Shown here: in pieces, positions 37,235 to 46,252 of the stretch | Numbering within the stretch: position 1 is the stretch's first letter | How the letters are laid out: every line of letters starts with the position of its first letter | Assembly: GCA_016716325.1 (NCBI GenBank) | Contig: JADJWO010000001.1 | Location: forward strand, 496,001-560,000 | DNA: 64,000 nucleotides | Direction: 5' to 3' | DNA from: Nitrosomonadales bacterium | GTDB lineage: Bacteria; Pseudomonadota; Gammaproteobacteria; Burkholderiales; Gallionellaceae | The notes under the pieces: model-generated | Seen by the model: only the letters and a program-made list of their open reading frames with translations | Databases searched by the model: none | What the model was told of the DNA's origin: nothing | Program-made: the position numbers and the translations under genes

Positions 37235-38509
37235 ATGTCCGAGCATGACGAAAATTCGCTAGCTGAATTTTTCGCACCCGGCATCGTCCCGAATGACGTA
37301 GAGCAATTTTTCCCACTGAACAAAGCCAAGCCACTGATTGGCGCGATGATCGCGCTGTTTCGCGGTGGTGATGAAGAAGTGCTGGTGCGCCTAGTTATAT
37401 TGCGCGAGATTGGCCTTCGTGCTGATGCGCCGGACTGGTCTCCGCGTGAACTGGAAACGCACTTCGCGTTTTTCGCTTCAGCAAAACTCAATACTGTACT
37501 CAGCCGTTTGCGCGAACACGAACTACTGCTGTGGGATGTAGAACGCCGCGTTTATCGCTTATCCACCGCTGGTCGCATGGTGTTGGCGGCACTATCCAAC
37601 CTTCTTTCGTTCAGCGCCGAGGCTGATAGCGAATTGGGATTTTATGCCGCCCAAGTCGCTGCTGGTTCCGCCGTCGGAAAACTATCGCCCGAAGCACTGT
37701 CACACCTGCTGGCACGCCTCACCGAACTGGAAGATTCGTTTGCCCAAGCAGTCGCCTCCGGCTCTGAGTTTCGTTTGCGTGCCGCACAAAGCCAACTCCA
37801 ATCAGTATGGAAGTGGATGGAGAAAGGCAACGAAGTGCTGAAGAACCTCGGTGAATCTGGACTTGCTGATGATGCCAGTTGGCGGCTGGCACAGGAAATC
37901 GGCTCACGCCAATCGCGCATCATGCGCATGTCATCTGTATTCCAAAGGGAGCTTGCCGCCATTGCGCGACAGCAAGTGCATTTATCGCAAGGCGGGCTCA
38001 CCTCCTCCGAATTGGCTATATGGCTCAAAGAACGCACGATAGATGAACTAGTCGTTCTGTCTGATCAACAACTCGCAGTCGTTCCTGAAGCGACCTTTGT
38101 ACTACCCGATGTGATGGTGGATAACACCGAAGATTTCATCGAACGCGAACAACCCACGCGGCGTGTCTCCACACTGCCCCCGCCCGCTGCCATCGAACAC
38201 ACCCAAGACATCCCACACGAACCGCCGCCGCAACTGGCTGCGCTTATCCGCCTACTTTCCGCCTTACCTCAAGCAATGTCTGTCACCGATGCCGTGGTTG
38301 GAGACAATTTCAGCGCGGCTTCCTATCGCATGTCATTGCTGGCATTTATTGGCGAACAAAACGTCGATCCGGAACTCGCGCCGTTGGCAACGCTGCCATT
38401 AACTGTGTATTGGGATAACAGCAGTAACGAATTGCACCCCGTGCATCGCAACGAAGTCGCCTCCATGAGCGCGGGCGAACTTATTCCTTTACAGGAGAAC
38501 TCAAAATGA
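37235..38509 (+). CDS. Kleisin-like subunit of a Wadjet-type SMC defence system (JetA-like)
   Basis: 424 residues. The N-terminus (about 1-130) looks like a winged helix (PRELETHFAFFASAKLNTVL, LWDVERRVYRLSTAG), the middle is long and helical (about 150-300), and a second winged-helix-like part follows a Pro-rich linker (about 310-345). This layout matches MksF/JetA kleisins. No sequence motif is diagnostic, so the call rests mainly on the operon: it is gene 1 of 4, overlaps gene 2 by 4 bp, and is followed by an SMC ATPase and a TOPRIM protein. It starts 2 bp after prfB. Predicted role: bridge the SMC heads. Confidence 0.7.
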   Translation: MSEHDENSLAEFFAPGIVPNDVEQFFPLNKAKPLIGAMIALFRGGDEEVLVRLVILREIGLRADAPDWSPRELETHFAFFASAKLNTVLSRLREHELLLWDVERRVYRLSTAGRMVLAALSNLLSFSAEADSELGFYAAQVAAGSAVGKLSPEALSHLLARLTELEDSFAQAVASGSEFRLRAAQSQLQSVWKWMEKGNEVLKNLGESGLADDASWRLAQEIGSRQSRIMRMSSVFQRELAAIARQQVHLSQGGLTSSELAIWLKERTIDELVVLSDQQLAVVPEATFVLPDVMVDNTEDFIEREQPTRRVSTLPPPAAIEHTQDIPHEPPPQLAALIRLLSALPQAMSVTDAVVGDNFSAASYRMSLLAFIGEQNVDPELAPLATLPLTVYWDNSSNELHPVHRNEVASMSAGELIPLQENSK

Positions 38510-39171
38510 ATCACGACCCTGCCGCGCGGCTGATTGCGCGCTTACTGGCGATGCGCTACTTGCCGCGTGAAGATGCAGAGGTACGCCGCTTGCTGATCGA
38601 CAGCAGCTTCCGCGATGAAGTGGATCAGCGCCTTGCCACCTGCGGCATGCGCCTACTGTCGCAACCGTTTGCCGCCCATGTCGGCATCGCTCTCACCCGC
38701 GATATCGAGAGCGCAGTATTCGAGCAGCACGACACCTGGCAAGCCAGCAACATCGGCCTGCCCAAAGACGCGGTGGCGCTGCTGGTGATTCTGTGGGCGC
38801 TCATCATCCTGCCCAAGCGCGAGCGCCAGCTGGCGGGCGAGGCGGCGCAACAGGAGTCGCAAAGCGAGCTGTTTGAGACCGTAAAACTCACGCCGCTTGC
38901 GCACGAAGCCTCGCGCGGCATCGCCGAAAATATTCTGCTGGAAGACTATGGCAAGTTGCTGGGTGGGAAAACGCGCCTCGAAAAATTTGCCCTTGCTCCA
39001 CTTTCTCGCCTCGGTTTTATTGAACGCAAAAACAAAGTCATCCACGAAGGCCCATTGCTCGACCTCGCCTTCGACTACGCCGAAATGGCTCCGCGCATCC
39101 TCAACGGCGCGCTGGCCGACTTGCTGAAAAAACGTGGCGTGCTGGCCGAAGTTACCCCGGAGGTCAACTGA
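38506..39171 (+). CDS. MukE/MksE-like subunit of the Wadjet-type system (JetB-like)
   Basis: 221 residues, alpha-helical with a winged-helix-like pattern (RLIARLLAMRYLPREDAEVR, DAVALLVILWALIILPKRER, GKTRLEKFALAPLSRLGFIE). The size and position match JetB/MksE, which bind the kleisin. AGGAG (38493-38497) precedes the ATG, and it overlaps JetA by 4 bp (ATGA) and JetC by 1 bp. Assignment is by context; no catalytic motif is expected or seen. Confidence 0.7.
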   Translation: MNHDPAARLIARLLAMRYLPREDAEVRRLLIDSSFRDEVDQRLATCGMRLLSQPFAAHVGIALTRDIESAVFEQHDTWQASNIGLPKDAVALLVILWALIILPKRERQLAGEAAQQESQSELFETVKLTPLAHEASRGIAENILLEDYGKLLGGKTRLEKFALAPLSRLGFIERKNKVIHEGPLLDLAFDYAEMAPRILNGALADLLKKRGVLAEVTPEVN

Positions 39172-41945
39172 TGTTTCGCCTGCTCGAACTGGAAACCGTA
39201 CATTGGGACTACTGGCAGCGCTTCAAATTGCCGCTGGATGCTTCCATCATCACCATCGTCGGCCCCAACGGCTCGGGCAAGACCACGCTACTCGATGCGC
39301 TGCGCACGCTGCTGGCGCTGGAATGCTCGAAGAAGCGCGATTACAAACGTTATGTGCGGCGCAACGGCGAAGACTTCTGCTGGCTGCGCGGCGTGGTGGA
39401 TAACCAGCGCCCGCCCGGCTCAAGCCGCCGCCCGTTCGGTCTGCCCTACCAGCAAGACCGCATCACGCTGGCTTGTCGCATCGACAAGAAAGGTGGCGAC
39501 TGGGTGCGCAAATATTGGGTGGCGGAAGGCGAAGTATCGCTGGAAGACATCGAGCAACAGGGACAGGAATTCGGCGTGCGCGATTATCAGCGCCTGCTGC
39601 ACAGCGCCGGATTGTCGCCCGCTATCGCGCGCGTGTTGTCGCTGGAACAGGGGCAAACCGACAAGCTGTGCGAGCTTTCGCCCAAAGAATTGCTTGAGCT
39701 GGTGTTTCAGGTGTTTGGCGACAAGGAAGTGCTGGAGCGCTATCAGGAAGCGCGCCACCATCAGGAGTACACCTCGCGCGAACTGGATGCAGTGCAGCGA
39801 AATTTGGAAGCGCTTGGTTATAGCCTCAAAACACACGAACTGAACGTAAATCGTTATCTCGAATGGCAGCGCCTAAACGAAGAGCGCACCGTGCTGGTGT
39901 CGGAAACGCGCCCGCGCCTGGAACACCATCTGCTGCAAAAAGAAGCCGAGAACGCGGGGCGCACATTGCAGGGCTTACGCCGCGACTGGCGCGGCAAGCG
40001 CGCCGAGCGCCACGCGCTGACGCTGGAACTGCAAGTGCAGCAGCAAGCCCTGCAAGCGGCGCAGTTGCGCAAGCAGGCCGCGCACGAAAACGAGCAAGTG
40101 CAACAGCGCGCGCTGAACGAACTCAACCGCGAACTGGGCAACTGGGAAGCCCTCGTCAAACAGCATGACCGGCTGTTGCAGCAAGTTGAAAGCGCGGGCG
40201 GCCAAGCCGCCGATGCGCGCGAACTGGAGCATCTGGAAAACGAGCGCGACCGTCTGCGCTTGCGCATCGCCGAACTGGAACAGCAGCAGCGCCAACTGGA
40301 CGAGATGCTGGAAAACCTCGCCGCCGGACGGCGCAGCGATCCCGCCGATGTCGCCGCGTTCCGTCAAGCGTTAAGCGGCGCGGGCATCGCCCACGATTTG
40401 CTCACCGATCTGGTGGAGATCGTCGATCCGTCTTGGCAAGCCGCCGTGGAGGCCGTGCTGGCGCCGTTCGCACACATCGTGTTGCTGGCGAAAGAAAAAG
40501 ATGCGGAAGCGGCGATGGCGCTCGGCGAAAAATTGCGCTACCGCCATTTCATCGTGCCGGAACGCAGCAAGCCCGGCCTCGCACCGCAAGGTTCGTTGCT
40601 GGAAGTGGTGCGCTTTGCGCAGCCGGTGCCGGAATGGTTGTTGCGGCTGCTGGAACGCATCCGCCGCGTGGAAGATGCCAACGCGGGCGCGAAACTGCCG
40701 CGCGGCGAAGACTGGATCACGCGCCAGGGTTATTTGCGCGAGCGGCGCGGCGGACGTTTTGCCGCACCGGAACAGGCGCGCTTCGGCAAGGCGCGGCTGG
40801 AATCGCTGCGCCAGCAACGCGCCGATCTGGAAAAAATCCTCGCGCCATTGCGCCAGCAACGCGATGACTTGTCTGCGCGCCTGAACAATCTTAAAGCGCA
40901 ACTCGCCGGAGAAGATGCCAGCGCGCGACTGGCTGCGCGCGCCGCCGAGTTTGCCGAGGCACGCCAACACTATGACGTGCTGGTCATCAAACGCCGCGAC
41001 AACGGCGTATTTCAAGCACAGCAAGATCGCGAACAAGCAGATGATGCGGTGGTTGCGGCAAACAGCACACTGGGGAATATCCGCCAGTTCATGCAAAGAC
41101 TGGACAAAGAAATCGCCGAAAAAGAAAACCGCCCCGCGCGCGAAGAACAAGCTAAACGTTTACAACGCTTGCGGCATAATCGCCGGCAAATGCCCGCAAC
41201 TTGGCGCGATGCGACAGCCAATCAGCTAATCGCCGAACAGTGGCGCGACAGCACCAACATCGAAAGACGCATCCACGAAATCGAAGCCCGCTTTGCCGAT
41301 GAATCGTGGGAAACCGATGCCAGCGTGATCGTGTTACGCGACAAAATTCGCGATGACTACGCGCATCAGGAAAGCGATTTGGCCACGCGCCGCCGCGACA
41401 ACGAAATGGCGCGCAGCCAGACCGATGCGGCACGCGAGCAATACATCGCCGTGCTGCGTTACACCATCGCCCGCTATGTGAAAAATCTCAAGGTGCTGGG
41501 CGAAATGGCCGGCATCAAAGTCGAATACGAACCCGTGTCATTGGCCAACGGCGACGATGTCACGCTATCGCAAGCCGGGCTGGCAGTGCGCTTCGACTTC
41601 GACGAGAAGGGCTTCATGGGTATGAACGACGGCGATGCTTCCGGCGGACAGCAAGTGATGAAATCGCTGATCCTGCTGGTCGGCCTGATGATGGAAGAAT
41701 CGCGCCCCGGCGGCTTCGTATTCATCGACGAACCGTTCGCCCACCTCGATATTGTCAACATCGAGCGCGTCGCCTCTTTCCTCAAAGCCACCCGCGCGCA
41801 ATACCTGCTCACCACCCCGGTCACACACAACGTCAGCGTGTATGACCCGTCCATGCTCACGTTGGTGACGTTCAAGAAACGGCCAAACGATGCGTGGGCT
41901 CCGCGTATTGGTGTGTTGGTGCGCGAACAACATGAGCACGCTTGA
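39171..41945 (+). CDS. SMC-like ATPase of the Wadjet-type system (JetC/MksB-like)
   Basis: 924 residues. Walker A GPNGSGKTTLLDALR lies at about 29-44. A first coiled coil runs about 180-390; then a hinge-like domain (about 397-510: IAHDLLTDLVEIVDPSWQAA, then HIVLLAKEKDAEAAMALGE), a second coiled coil (about 540-790), and the signature DASGGQQVMKSL with Walker B GGFVFIDEPFAHLD near 840-865. This is the SMC/MukB plan; no zinc hook is present, so it is not Rad50/SbcC. It would form a DNA-loop-extruding motor with the two upstream subunits. The overlap with jetD is 14 bp. It is somewhat shorter than many JetC proteins. Confidence 0.85.
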   Translation: MFRLLELETVHWDYWQRFKLPLDASIITIVGPNGSGKTTLLDALRTLLALECSKKRDYKRYVRRNGEDFCWLRGVVDNQRPPGSSRRPFGLPYQQDRITLACRIDKKGGDWVRKYWVAEGEVSLEDIEQQGQEFGVRDYQRLLHSAGLSPAIARVLSLEQGQTDKLCELSPKELLELVFQVFGDKEVLERYQEARHHQEYTSRELDAVQRNLEALGYSLKTHELNVNRYLEWQRLNEERTVLVSETRPRLEHHLLQKEAENAGRTLQGLRRDWRGKRAERHALTLELQVQQQALQAAQLRKQAAHENEQVQQRALNELNRELGNWEALVKQHDRLLQQVESAGGQAADARELEHLENERDRLRLRIAELEQQQRQLDEMLENLAAGRRSDPADVAAFRQALSGAGIAHDLLTDLVEIVDPSWQAAVEAVLAPFAHIVLLAKEKDAEAAMALGEKLRYRHFIVPERSKPGLAPQGSLLEVVRFAQPVPEWLLRLLERIRRVEDANAGAKLPRGEDWITRQGYLRERRGGRFAAPEQARFGKARLESLRQQRADLEKILAPLRQQRDDLSARLNNLKAQLAGEDASARLAARAAEFAEARQHYDVLVIKRRDNGVFQAQQDREQADDAVVAANSTLGNIRQFMQRLDKEIAEKENRPAREEQAKRLQRLRHNRRQMPATWRDATANQLIAEQWRDSTNIERRIHEIEARFADESWETDASVIVLRDKIRDDYAHQESDLATRRRDNEMARSQTDAAREQYIAVLRYTIARYVKNLKVLGEMAGIKVEYEPVSLANGDDVTLSQAGLAVRFDFDEKGFMGMNDGDASGGQQVMKSLILLVGLMMEESRPGGFVFIDEPFAHLDIVNIERVASFLKATRAQYLLTTPVTHNVSVYDPSMLTLVTFKKRPNDAWAPRIGVLVREQHEHA

Positions 41946-43119
41946 TTCGATCCGGATCGAACTGCTTGATGAGCGCGCACTGTGCAAGCGCCGCCGGCGA
42001 TTTCGCACTAAGCCTGCCAGCGAACTCGAACTAATCCCCTCCGATTGGCGTGAACTGTTAACCCGCTGGGTGAGACGCGGCGGCAAAAGCCGTTGGGAAA
42101 CACTGCTGAAAGACTCTGGCACAGCCAACCTGCCGCTCGCCGATGCACTGCGTGAATGGCTGCTACGCCAAGGCTGGGCTATCATCATCGAAGAACGCGA
42201 GCATGGCGACTGGTGGCCGCGCTCAATGGAACTGCGCAACTTGCCGCAACTGCGCGCCGCGCTCGGAATCAGCGACAAAGAGCAGAATGCACTTCGCTGG
42301 CAAGAACTACGCGAAACGTTGGCGAGCCACTGCGACAACAATCTGGCTCCCGCATTACTTGCACTGGATGAACTCCCCTTACATCGCGCTTTGGCACGCG
42401 CTGATTTAATCGCTGCCTTGCAGCGCTGGCAGGAAGCGCAACGCAACGGCACTCGCCGCGACTTCGCGCTGTTTTCGCGCGGCGACACCAAATCGGTCAG
42501 CAATAGTATGTGGGACTGGCTGGAATCGGTGCTCGATCTGGCCGAATTTGGCATCGAAGGTCACACGCCGTTGCTGCTGCTCGCCACACCACTGCTGCTT
42601 TACCTGCCGCATGGGCAAATCGATCTCGCTGCCAACCCGGACTTTGCCGCGATCACGCCTGAAACCATGCAGGCTGTAACGAAAACATCAGGAACGATCA
42701 ACCGCTGGCAACTGGTAGAGAACCGCACCAGCTTTGAGCGCGTCGCCAAACAACGCGAACTGGACGCGGGTGTTATCTGGCTGCCCGGCTTCCCGCCGAC
42801 TTGGTGGCGCGCGGCTGTCGGCCATCTGCTTGATCTGGCTCCCGCACCAGCCCAACTGGCCTGCGACCCGGACCCGGCAGGCATCGCCATCGCTCTCAAG
42901 GCTGCTGAACTGTGGCGCGAACGCAAACTAGACTGGCAACCGTGGCGGATGTCCGCCAACGACCTCTCTGCCCTGCGCGTGCGCAAGCCTCTGACCGAGG
43001 GTGACAAGCTGCAACTCGCCACCCTGAGCCAGGAACCCACACTCCCCGCCCCGCTATCCGAATTGCTGGAATGGATGCTGGAACATGGCGAAAAGGGCGA
43101 GCAAGAAGGGTATCTGTAG
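41932..43119 (+). CDS. TOPRIM-domain nuclease subunit of the Wadjet-type system (JetD/MksG-like)
   Basis: 395 residues. The C-terminal part is a TOPRIM fold: RWQLVENRTSFERVAK (Glu motif), IWLPGFPPTWWRAAVGHLL, and ACDPDPAGIAIALKAAELW (the D-x-D motif), then WQPWRMSANDL. This layout fits DUF2220/DUF2399 proteins, the JetD group that cuts plasmid DNA. The N-terminal 200 residues are helical and unclassified. ATG 41932 is chosen (MSTLDSIRIEL); it sits inside the end of the SMC gene. A gap of 68 bp leads to lysS. Which Wadjet subtype this belongs to cannot be settled by eye. Confidence 0.75.
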   Translation: MSTLDSIRIELLDERALCKRRRRFRTKPASELELIPSDWRELLTRWVRRGGKSRWETLLKDSGTANLPLADALREWLLRQGWAIIIEEREHGDWWPRSMELRNLPQLRAALGISDKEQNALRWQELRETLASHCDNNLAPALLALDELPLHRALARADLIAALQRWQEAQRNGTRRDFALFSRGDTKSVSNSMWDWLESVLDLAEFGIEGHTPLLLLATPLLLYLPHGQIDLAANPDFAAITPETMQAVTKTSGTINRWQLVENRTSFERVAKQRELDAGVIWLPGFPPTWWRAAVGHLLDLAPAPAQLACDPDPAGIAIALKAAELWRERKLDWQPWRMSANDLSALRVRKPLTEGDKLQLATLSQEPTLPAPLSELLEWMLEHGEKGEQEGYL

Positions 43120-43187
43120 CCCTGAAAACCCCGTCCCTGTGCTATATTTCACGCCGCCAAAATTAACCTTCAGTCATACAGAACATC

Positions 43188-44690
43188 ATGAGCAACGAAC
43201 CCATCATCCCAGCCCAAGACGAGAACCAGATCATCGCGGAACGCCGCGCCAAACTGAATGCGATCCGCGCACAAGGCGTCGCCTTCCCGAACGACTTCGA
43301 CCGCACGCACCTCGCCGGGGACCTGCATGCCGAGTTCGGCGGCAAGACGCACGACGAACTGGAGGCCGCACAGGTCCGCGTTGCAGTGGCCGGGCGCATG
43401 ATGCTGAAGCGCGTGATGGGCAAGGCCAGCTTCGCCACCGTCCAGGACATGGGCGGGCGCATCCAGTTGTTCGTCAGCAATAACGATACCGGCGAGGAAG
43501 CGCACGACGCGTTCAAACATTACGATCTCGGCGACATCCTCGGCGCGCAGGGCGTGCTGTTCAAGACCAAGACCGGAGAACTGTCGGTGCGCGTCTCGCA
43601 AATCCGCCTGCTGACCAAGTCGCTGCGCCCGCTTCCGGAAAAATTCCACGGCCTGACCGACCAGGAGCAGAAATACCGCCAGCGCTATCTCGACCTGATC
43701 ACCAACGAGGATGCGCGCAAGGTGTTCGTGACGCGCACCCGCATCATCCAGGCGATCCGCGATTTCTTCGTGAACCACGGTTACATGGAAGTGGAGACGC
43801 CGATGATGCACTCCATCCCGGGCGGCGCGGCGGCCAAGCCGTTCGAGACGCACCACAACGCGCTGGACATGAAGATGTATCTGCGCATCGCGCCGGAGTT
43901 GTACCTGAAGCGTCTGGTGGTCGGCGGTTTCGAGAAGGTATTCGAGGTCAACCGCAACTTCCGCAACGAGGGCCTGTCCACGCGCCACAACCCGGAATTC
44001 ACGATGCTGGAATTCTACGAGGCGTACCGAGATTACCAATACCTGATGGATTTCACCGAGCGCCTGTTCCGCGAGGTGACGCAAAAAGTGCTGGGCGCCA
44101 CGCTCATCACTTACCAGGGCAAGGAACTTGACCTTGGCAAACCGTTCCACCGACTGACCATGGTGCAGGCGATCCAGAAATATCATCCGCAGTTCACCGA
44201 CGCGCAACTGGGCGACCGCGATTTCGTGATCAACGAACTGGAAGACCTGAAGGCCAAGTACAAGCCCGAGGACGGCATCGGCGGATTGCAGCTCTCGCTG
44301 TTCGAGGAACTGGCCGAAGCCCACCTGTTCGAGCCCACCTTCATCGTCGATTACCCGATCGAGGTCTCGCCGCTGGCGCGCAGCAGCGACACCCGTCCCG
44401 ACATCACCGAGCGCTTCGAACTGTTCATCGTCGGGCGCGAGATCGCCAACGGCTTCTCCGAGCTGAACGACGCTGAAGACCAGGCGGCGCGTTTCGACGC
44501 GCAGGTTGCGGCCAAGGATGCCGGCGACGAAGAAGCGATGTTCAAGGACAACGATTACGTGCGCGCGCTGGAATATGGCCTGCCGCCGACCGCCGGGGAA
44601 GGCATCGGCATCGATCGTCTGGTGATGCTGCTGACGGATAGTGCCAGCATCCGCGATGTGATCCTGTTCCCGCAGATGCGACCGGAATGA
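43188..44690 (+). CDS. lysS: Lysyl-tRNA synthetase, class II
   Basis: 500 residues. An N-terminal OB-fold (VAGRMMLKRVMGKASFATVQD) precedes the class II core with motif 1 (RDFFVNHGYMEVETPMM), motif 2 (FEVNRNFRNEGLSTRHNPEF) and motif 3 (GIGIDRLVMLLTDSASIRD). It charges tRNA-Lys. In many proteobacteria lysS follows prfB directly; here a four-gene defence cassette separates them. The length is normal and the sequence shows no damage. Confidence 0.97.
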   Translation: MSNEPIIPAQDENQIIAERRAKLNAIRAQGVAFPNDFDRTHLAGDLHAEFGGKTHDELEAAQVRVAVAGRMMLKRVMGKASFATVQDMGGRIQLFVSNNDTGEEAHDAFKHYDLGDILGAQGVLFKTKTGELSVRVSQIRLLTKSLRPLPEKFHGLTDQEQKYRQRYLDLITNEDARKVFVTRTRIIQAIRDFFVNHGYMEVETPMMHSIPGGAAAKPFETHHNALDMKMYLRIAPELYLKRLVVGGFEKVFEVNRNFRNEGLSTRHNPEFTMLEFYEAYRDYQYLMDFTERLFREVTQKVLGATLITYQGKELDLGKPFHRLTMVQAIQKYHPQFTDAQLGDRDFVINELEDLKAKYKPEDGIGGLQLSLFEELAEAHLFEPTFIVDYPIEVSPLARSSDTRPDITERFELFIVGREIANGFSELNDAEDQAARFDAQVAAKDAGDEEAMFKDNDYVRALEYGLPPTAGEGIGIDRLVMLLTDSASIRDVILFPQMRPE

Positions 44691-44708
44691 GAAACCGCTC
44701 CGCTCGGT

Positions 44709-45386
44709 ATGACTGTGTTGTCCATGCCTGACGACCTGCGCGCTCGACTGCTACAGCACTACCCGATGCTGCGCGAACTGCCTGTCGGGGAACTCGGAAC
44801 ACTGCTGGCCGAAGCGAATGTGGTGCAGCTACCGGCCGGCACGATCGTGTTCGACGAGAACCAGCCCTGCCAAGGGTTCCCGCTGCTGCTCTCAGGATCT
44901 GTCCGCGTGACCAAGAGTTCGCCGAACGGGCGCGAACTCCAGCTGTACCGCGTCGGCCCGGGCGAAAGCTGCATCTTGACCAGCAGCTGCCTGCTCGGAC
45001 ATGCCCCATACCACGCACGCGGCCTGGTCGATCAGGATGTGGACATGCTGGTGTTGTCGCCGACCATGTTCAAGACCCTGATCGCCCGGCATGAACCATT
45101 CAGGGATTACATCTTCAGCCTGTTCTCCGAACGCCTGACCGACCTGATGCAACTGGTTTCGGCCGTCGCCTTCCAGAAACTCGACCAGCGCCTCGCCGCC
45201 CTGCTGGTCGCCAAACCCTCGCCCATTCGCGCCACCCACCAGGCGCTCGCCGACGAACTCGGCAGCGTGAGGGAGATTGTCAGCCGCTTGCTGAAGAACT
45301 TCGCCGAACAGGGATGGATCAGGCTGGGGCGTGAGCAAATAGAACTCGTCGACATCCCCGCCCTGCGCAAATTCTCCGCGCTTTGA
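44709..45386 (+). CDS. Crp/Fnr family transcriptional regulator
   Basis: 225 residues. A cyclic-nucleotide-binding-type beta barrel (about 15-120: LPAGTIVFDENQPCQGFPLL, LLSGSVRVTKSS, ELQLYRVGPGESC) is joined by a long helix to a winged helix. The recognition helix SVREIVSRLLKNF carries the R-E-x-x-x-R pattern that lets CRP read TGTGA. C-containing segments (SCILTSSCLLG) do not match the N-terminal FNR iron-sulfur ligands. A perfect TGTGA-N6-TCACA lies 7 bp downstream of the stop codon, before the cytochrome gene. Confidence 0.9.
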   Translation: MTVLSMPDDLRARLLQHYPMLRELPVGELGTLLAEANVVQLPAGTIVFDENQPCQGFPLLLSGSVRVTKSSPNGRELQLYRVGPGESCILTSSCLLGHAPYHARGLVDQDVDMLVLSPTMFKTLIARHEPFRDYIFSLFSERLTDLMQLVSAVAFQKLDQRLAALLVAKPSPIRATHQALADELGSVREIVSRLLKNFAEQGWIRLGREQIELVDIPALRKFSAL

Positions 45387-45392
45387 CCTCTG

Positions 45393-45408
45393 TGTGACCT
45401 TTCTCACA
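45393..45408. promoter_or_regulatory. CRP-type binding site
   Basis: TGTGACCTTTCTCACA is a perfect TGTGA-N6-TCACA palindrome, 65 bp before the next start codon. It matches what the recognition helix of the adjacent regulator should bind, so local control of the heme-protein genes is likely. Confidence 0.7.
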
Positions 45409-45473
45409 GACAGCACACCGACTCCCCTCTACCATCCGCCCCTATTCACATTATCTGGGCACGAACCTCATTC

Positions 45474-45938
45474 ATGAAACTCAGCAAACTTGCCTTAACC
45501 GCCATCCTCCTCTGGTTCGCCACCATCGCCACCTTTGCCTGGTTCTTCGTGCGCGGCAATACCGCCGAAGGCACCGACAACCGCACCGCCATCGTGCTGC
45601 AGGCCAGCGAACGCGACCTGGTGCTGACCGAAATGCGCGGCCTGCTCGGCGCAACCCACGGCATCCTGCAAGGCATCAACAGCAACGACATGAAACAGGT
45701 CGCTGCCGCGGCGCGTTCGGCCGGCATGGCCGCAGCCGCAGACGTCAATCCGACACTGCTGGCAAAATTGCCGCTGCCTTTCAAGCAACTGGGCATGAGC
45801 GTACATCACAGCATGGACGACCTTGCCACTGCCGCCGAGGCAGGCAAACCTGCCCCGGAGATCATGGGCATGCTGACCGACACGCTGTCGAGTTGCGTGG
45901 CCTGCCACGATTCCTGGCAGTTGCAGGCTGCCAAGTGA
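45474..45938 (+). CDS. Periplasmic or membrane-anchored c-type cytochrome
   Basis: 154 residues. A signal or anchor segment (LALTAILLWFATIATFAWFFV) is followed by a helical body with a single heme site near the C-terminus, LSSCVACHDSW (CxxCH). The C-terminal CxxCH and helical body are like cytochrome c' (class II). It could bind NO or CO, or carry electrons; this is inference. It is preceded by the CRP-type site and followed by a DUF2892 gene. Confidence 0.8.
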   Translation: MKLSKLALTAILLWFATIATFAWFFVRGNTAEGTDNRTAIVLQASERDLVLTEMRGLLGATHGILQGINSNDMKQVAAAARSAGMAAAADVNPTLLAKLPLPFKQLGMSVHHSMDDLATAAEAGKPAPEIMGMLTDTLSSCVACHDSWQLQAAK

Positions 45939-45986
45939 TATAAACAGATTCATCAACCCGCGTTTCAACCACAAAAGGAGGACAGC

Positions 45987-46178
45987 ATGAAACTCAACGT
46001 AGGCGGTATCGACCGCATCGCACGCATCGTCGCAGGTCTGGCTCTGGTCGGCATGGCAGTGGCCGGCATGTACACCCCATGGACATGGATCGGTGTCGTA
46101 CCCTTGCTGACCGGCATCTTTGGGTTCTGCCCGGCCTATACCCTGTTCGGCATGAGCACCTGCCCGATGAAAAAATAA
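45987..46178 (+). CDS. DUF2892 small membrane protein
   Basis: 63 residues: MKLNVGGIDRIARIVAGLAL, a second membrane segment around TWIGVVPLLTGIFGFCPAYTL, and the tail GMSTCPMKK. The pattern N-x-G-x-x-D/E-R-x-x-R and the CPAYxxxGxxTC motif are those of DUF2892 (the YgaP membrane region). Cysteines at the end may bind sulfane sulfur. AGGAGG sits before the ATG. A terminator follows. Confidence 0.9.
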   Translation: MKLNVGGIDRIARIVAGLALVGMAVAGMYTPWTWIGVVPLLTGIFGFCPAYTLFGMSTCPMKK

Positions 46179-46200
46179 CCGGACGCCTCCCTCCGGTTCC

Positions 46201-46234
46201 GCCCGATAGACCCTGTTGTCTGTCGGGCGTTTTT
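46201..46234 (+). terminator. Rho-independent terminator
   Basis: GCCCGATAGAC (46201-46211) pairs with GTCTGTCGGGC (46218-46228) with one G-T pair; the tail is GTTTTT. It ends the CRP-controlled transcript before the DUF3365 gene. Confidence 0.85.
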
Positions 46235-46252
46235 AGCACAAGGAGAATCAGC

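Noticed and set aside
43170..44324. A 384-codon minus-strand frame opposite lysS
   Set aside because: It is the shadow of lysS; composition is biased and no start signal is seen.
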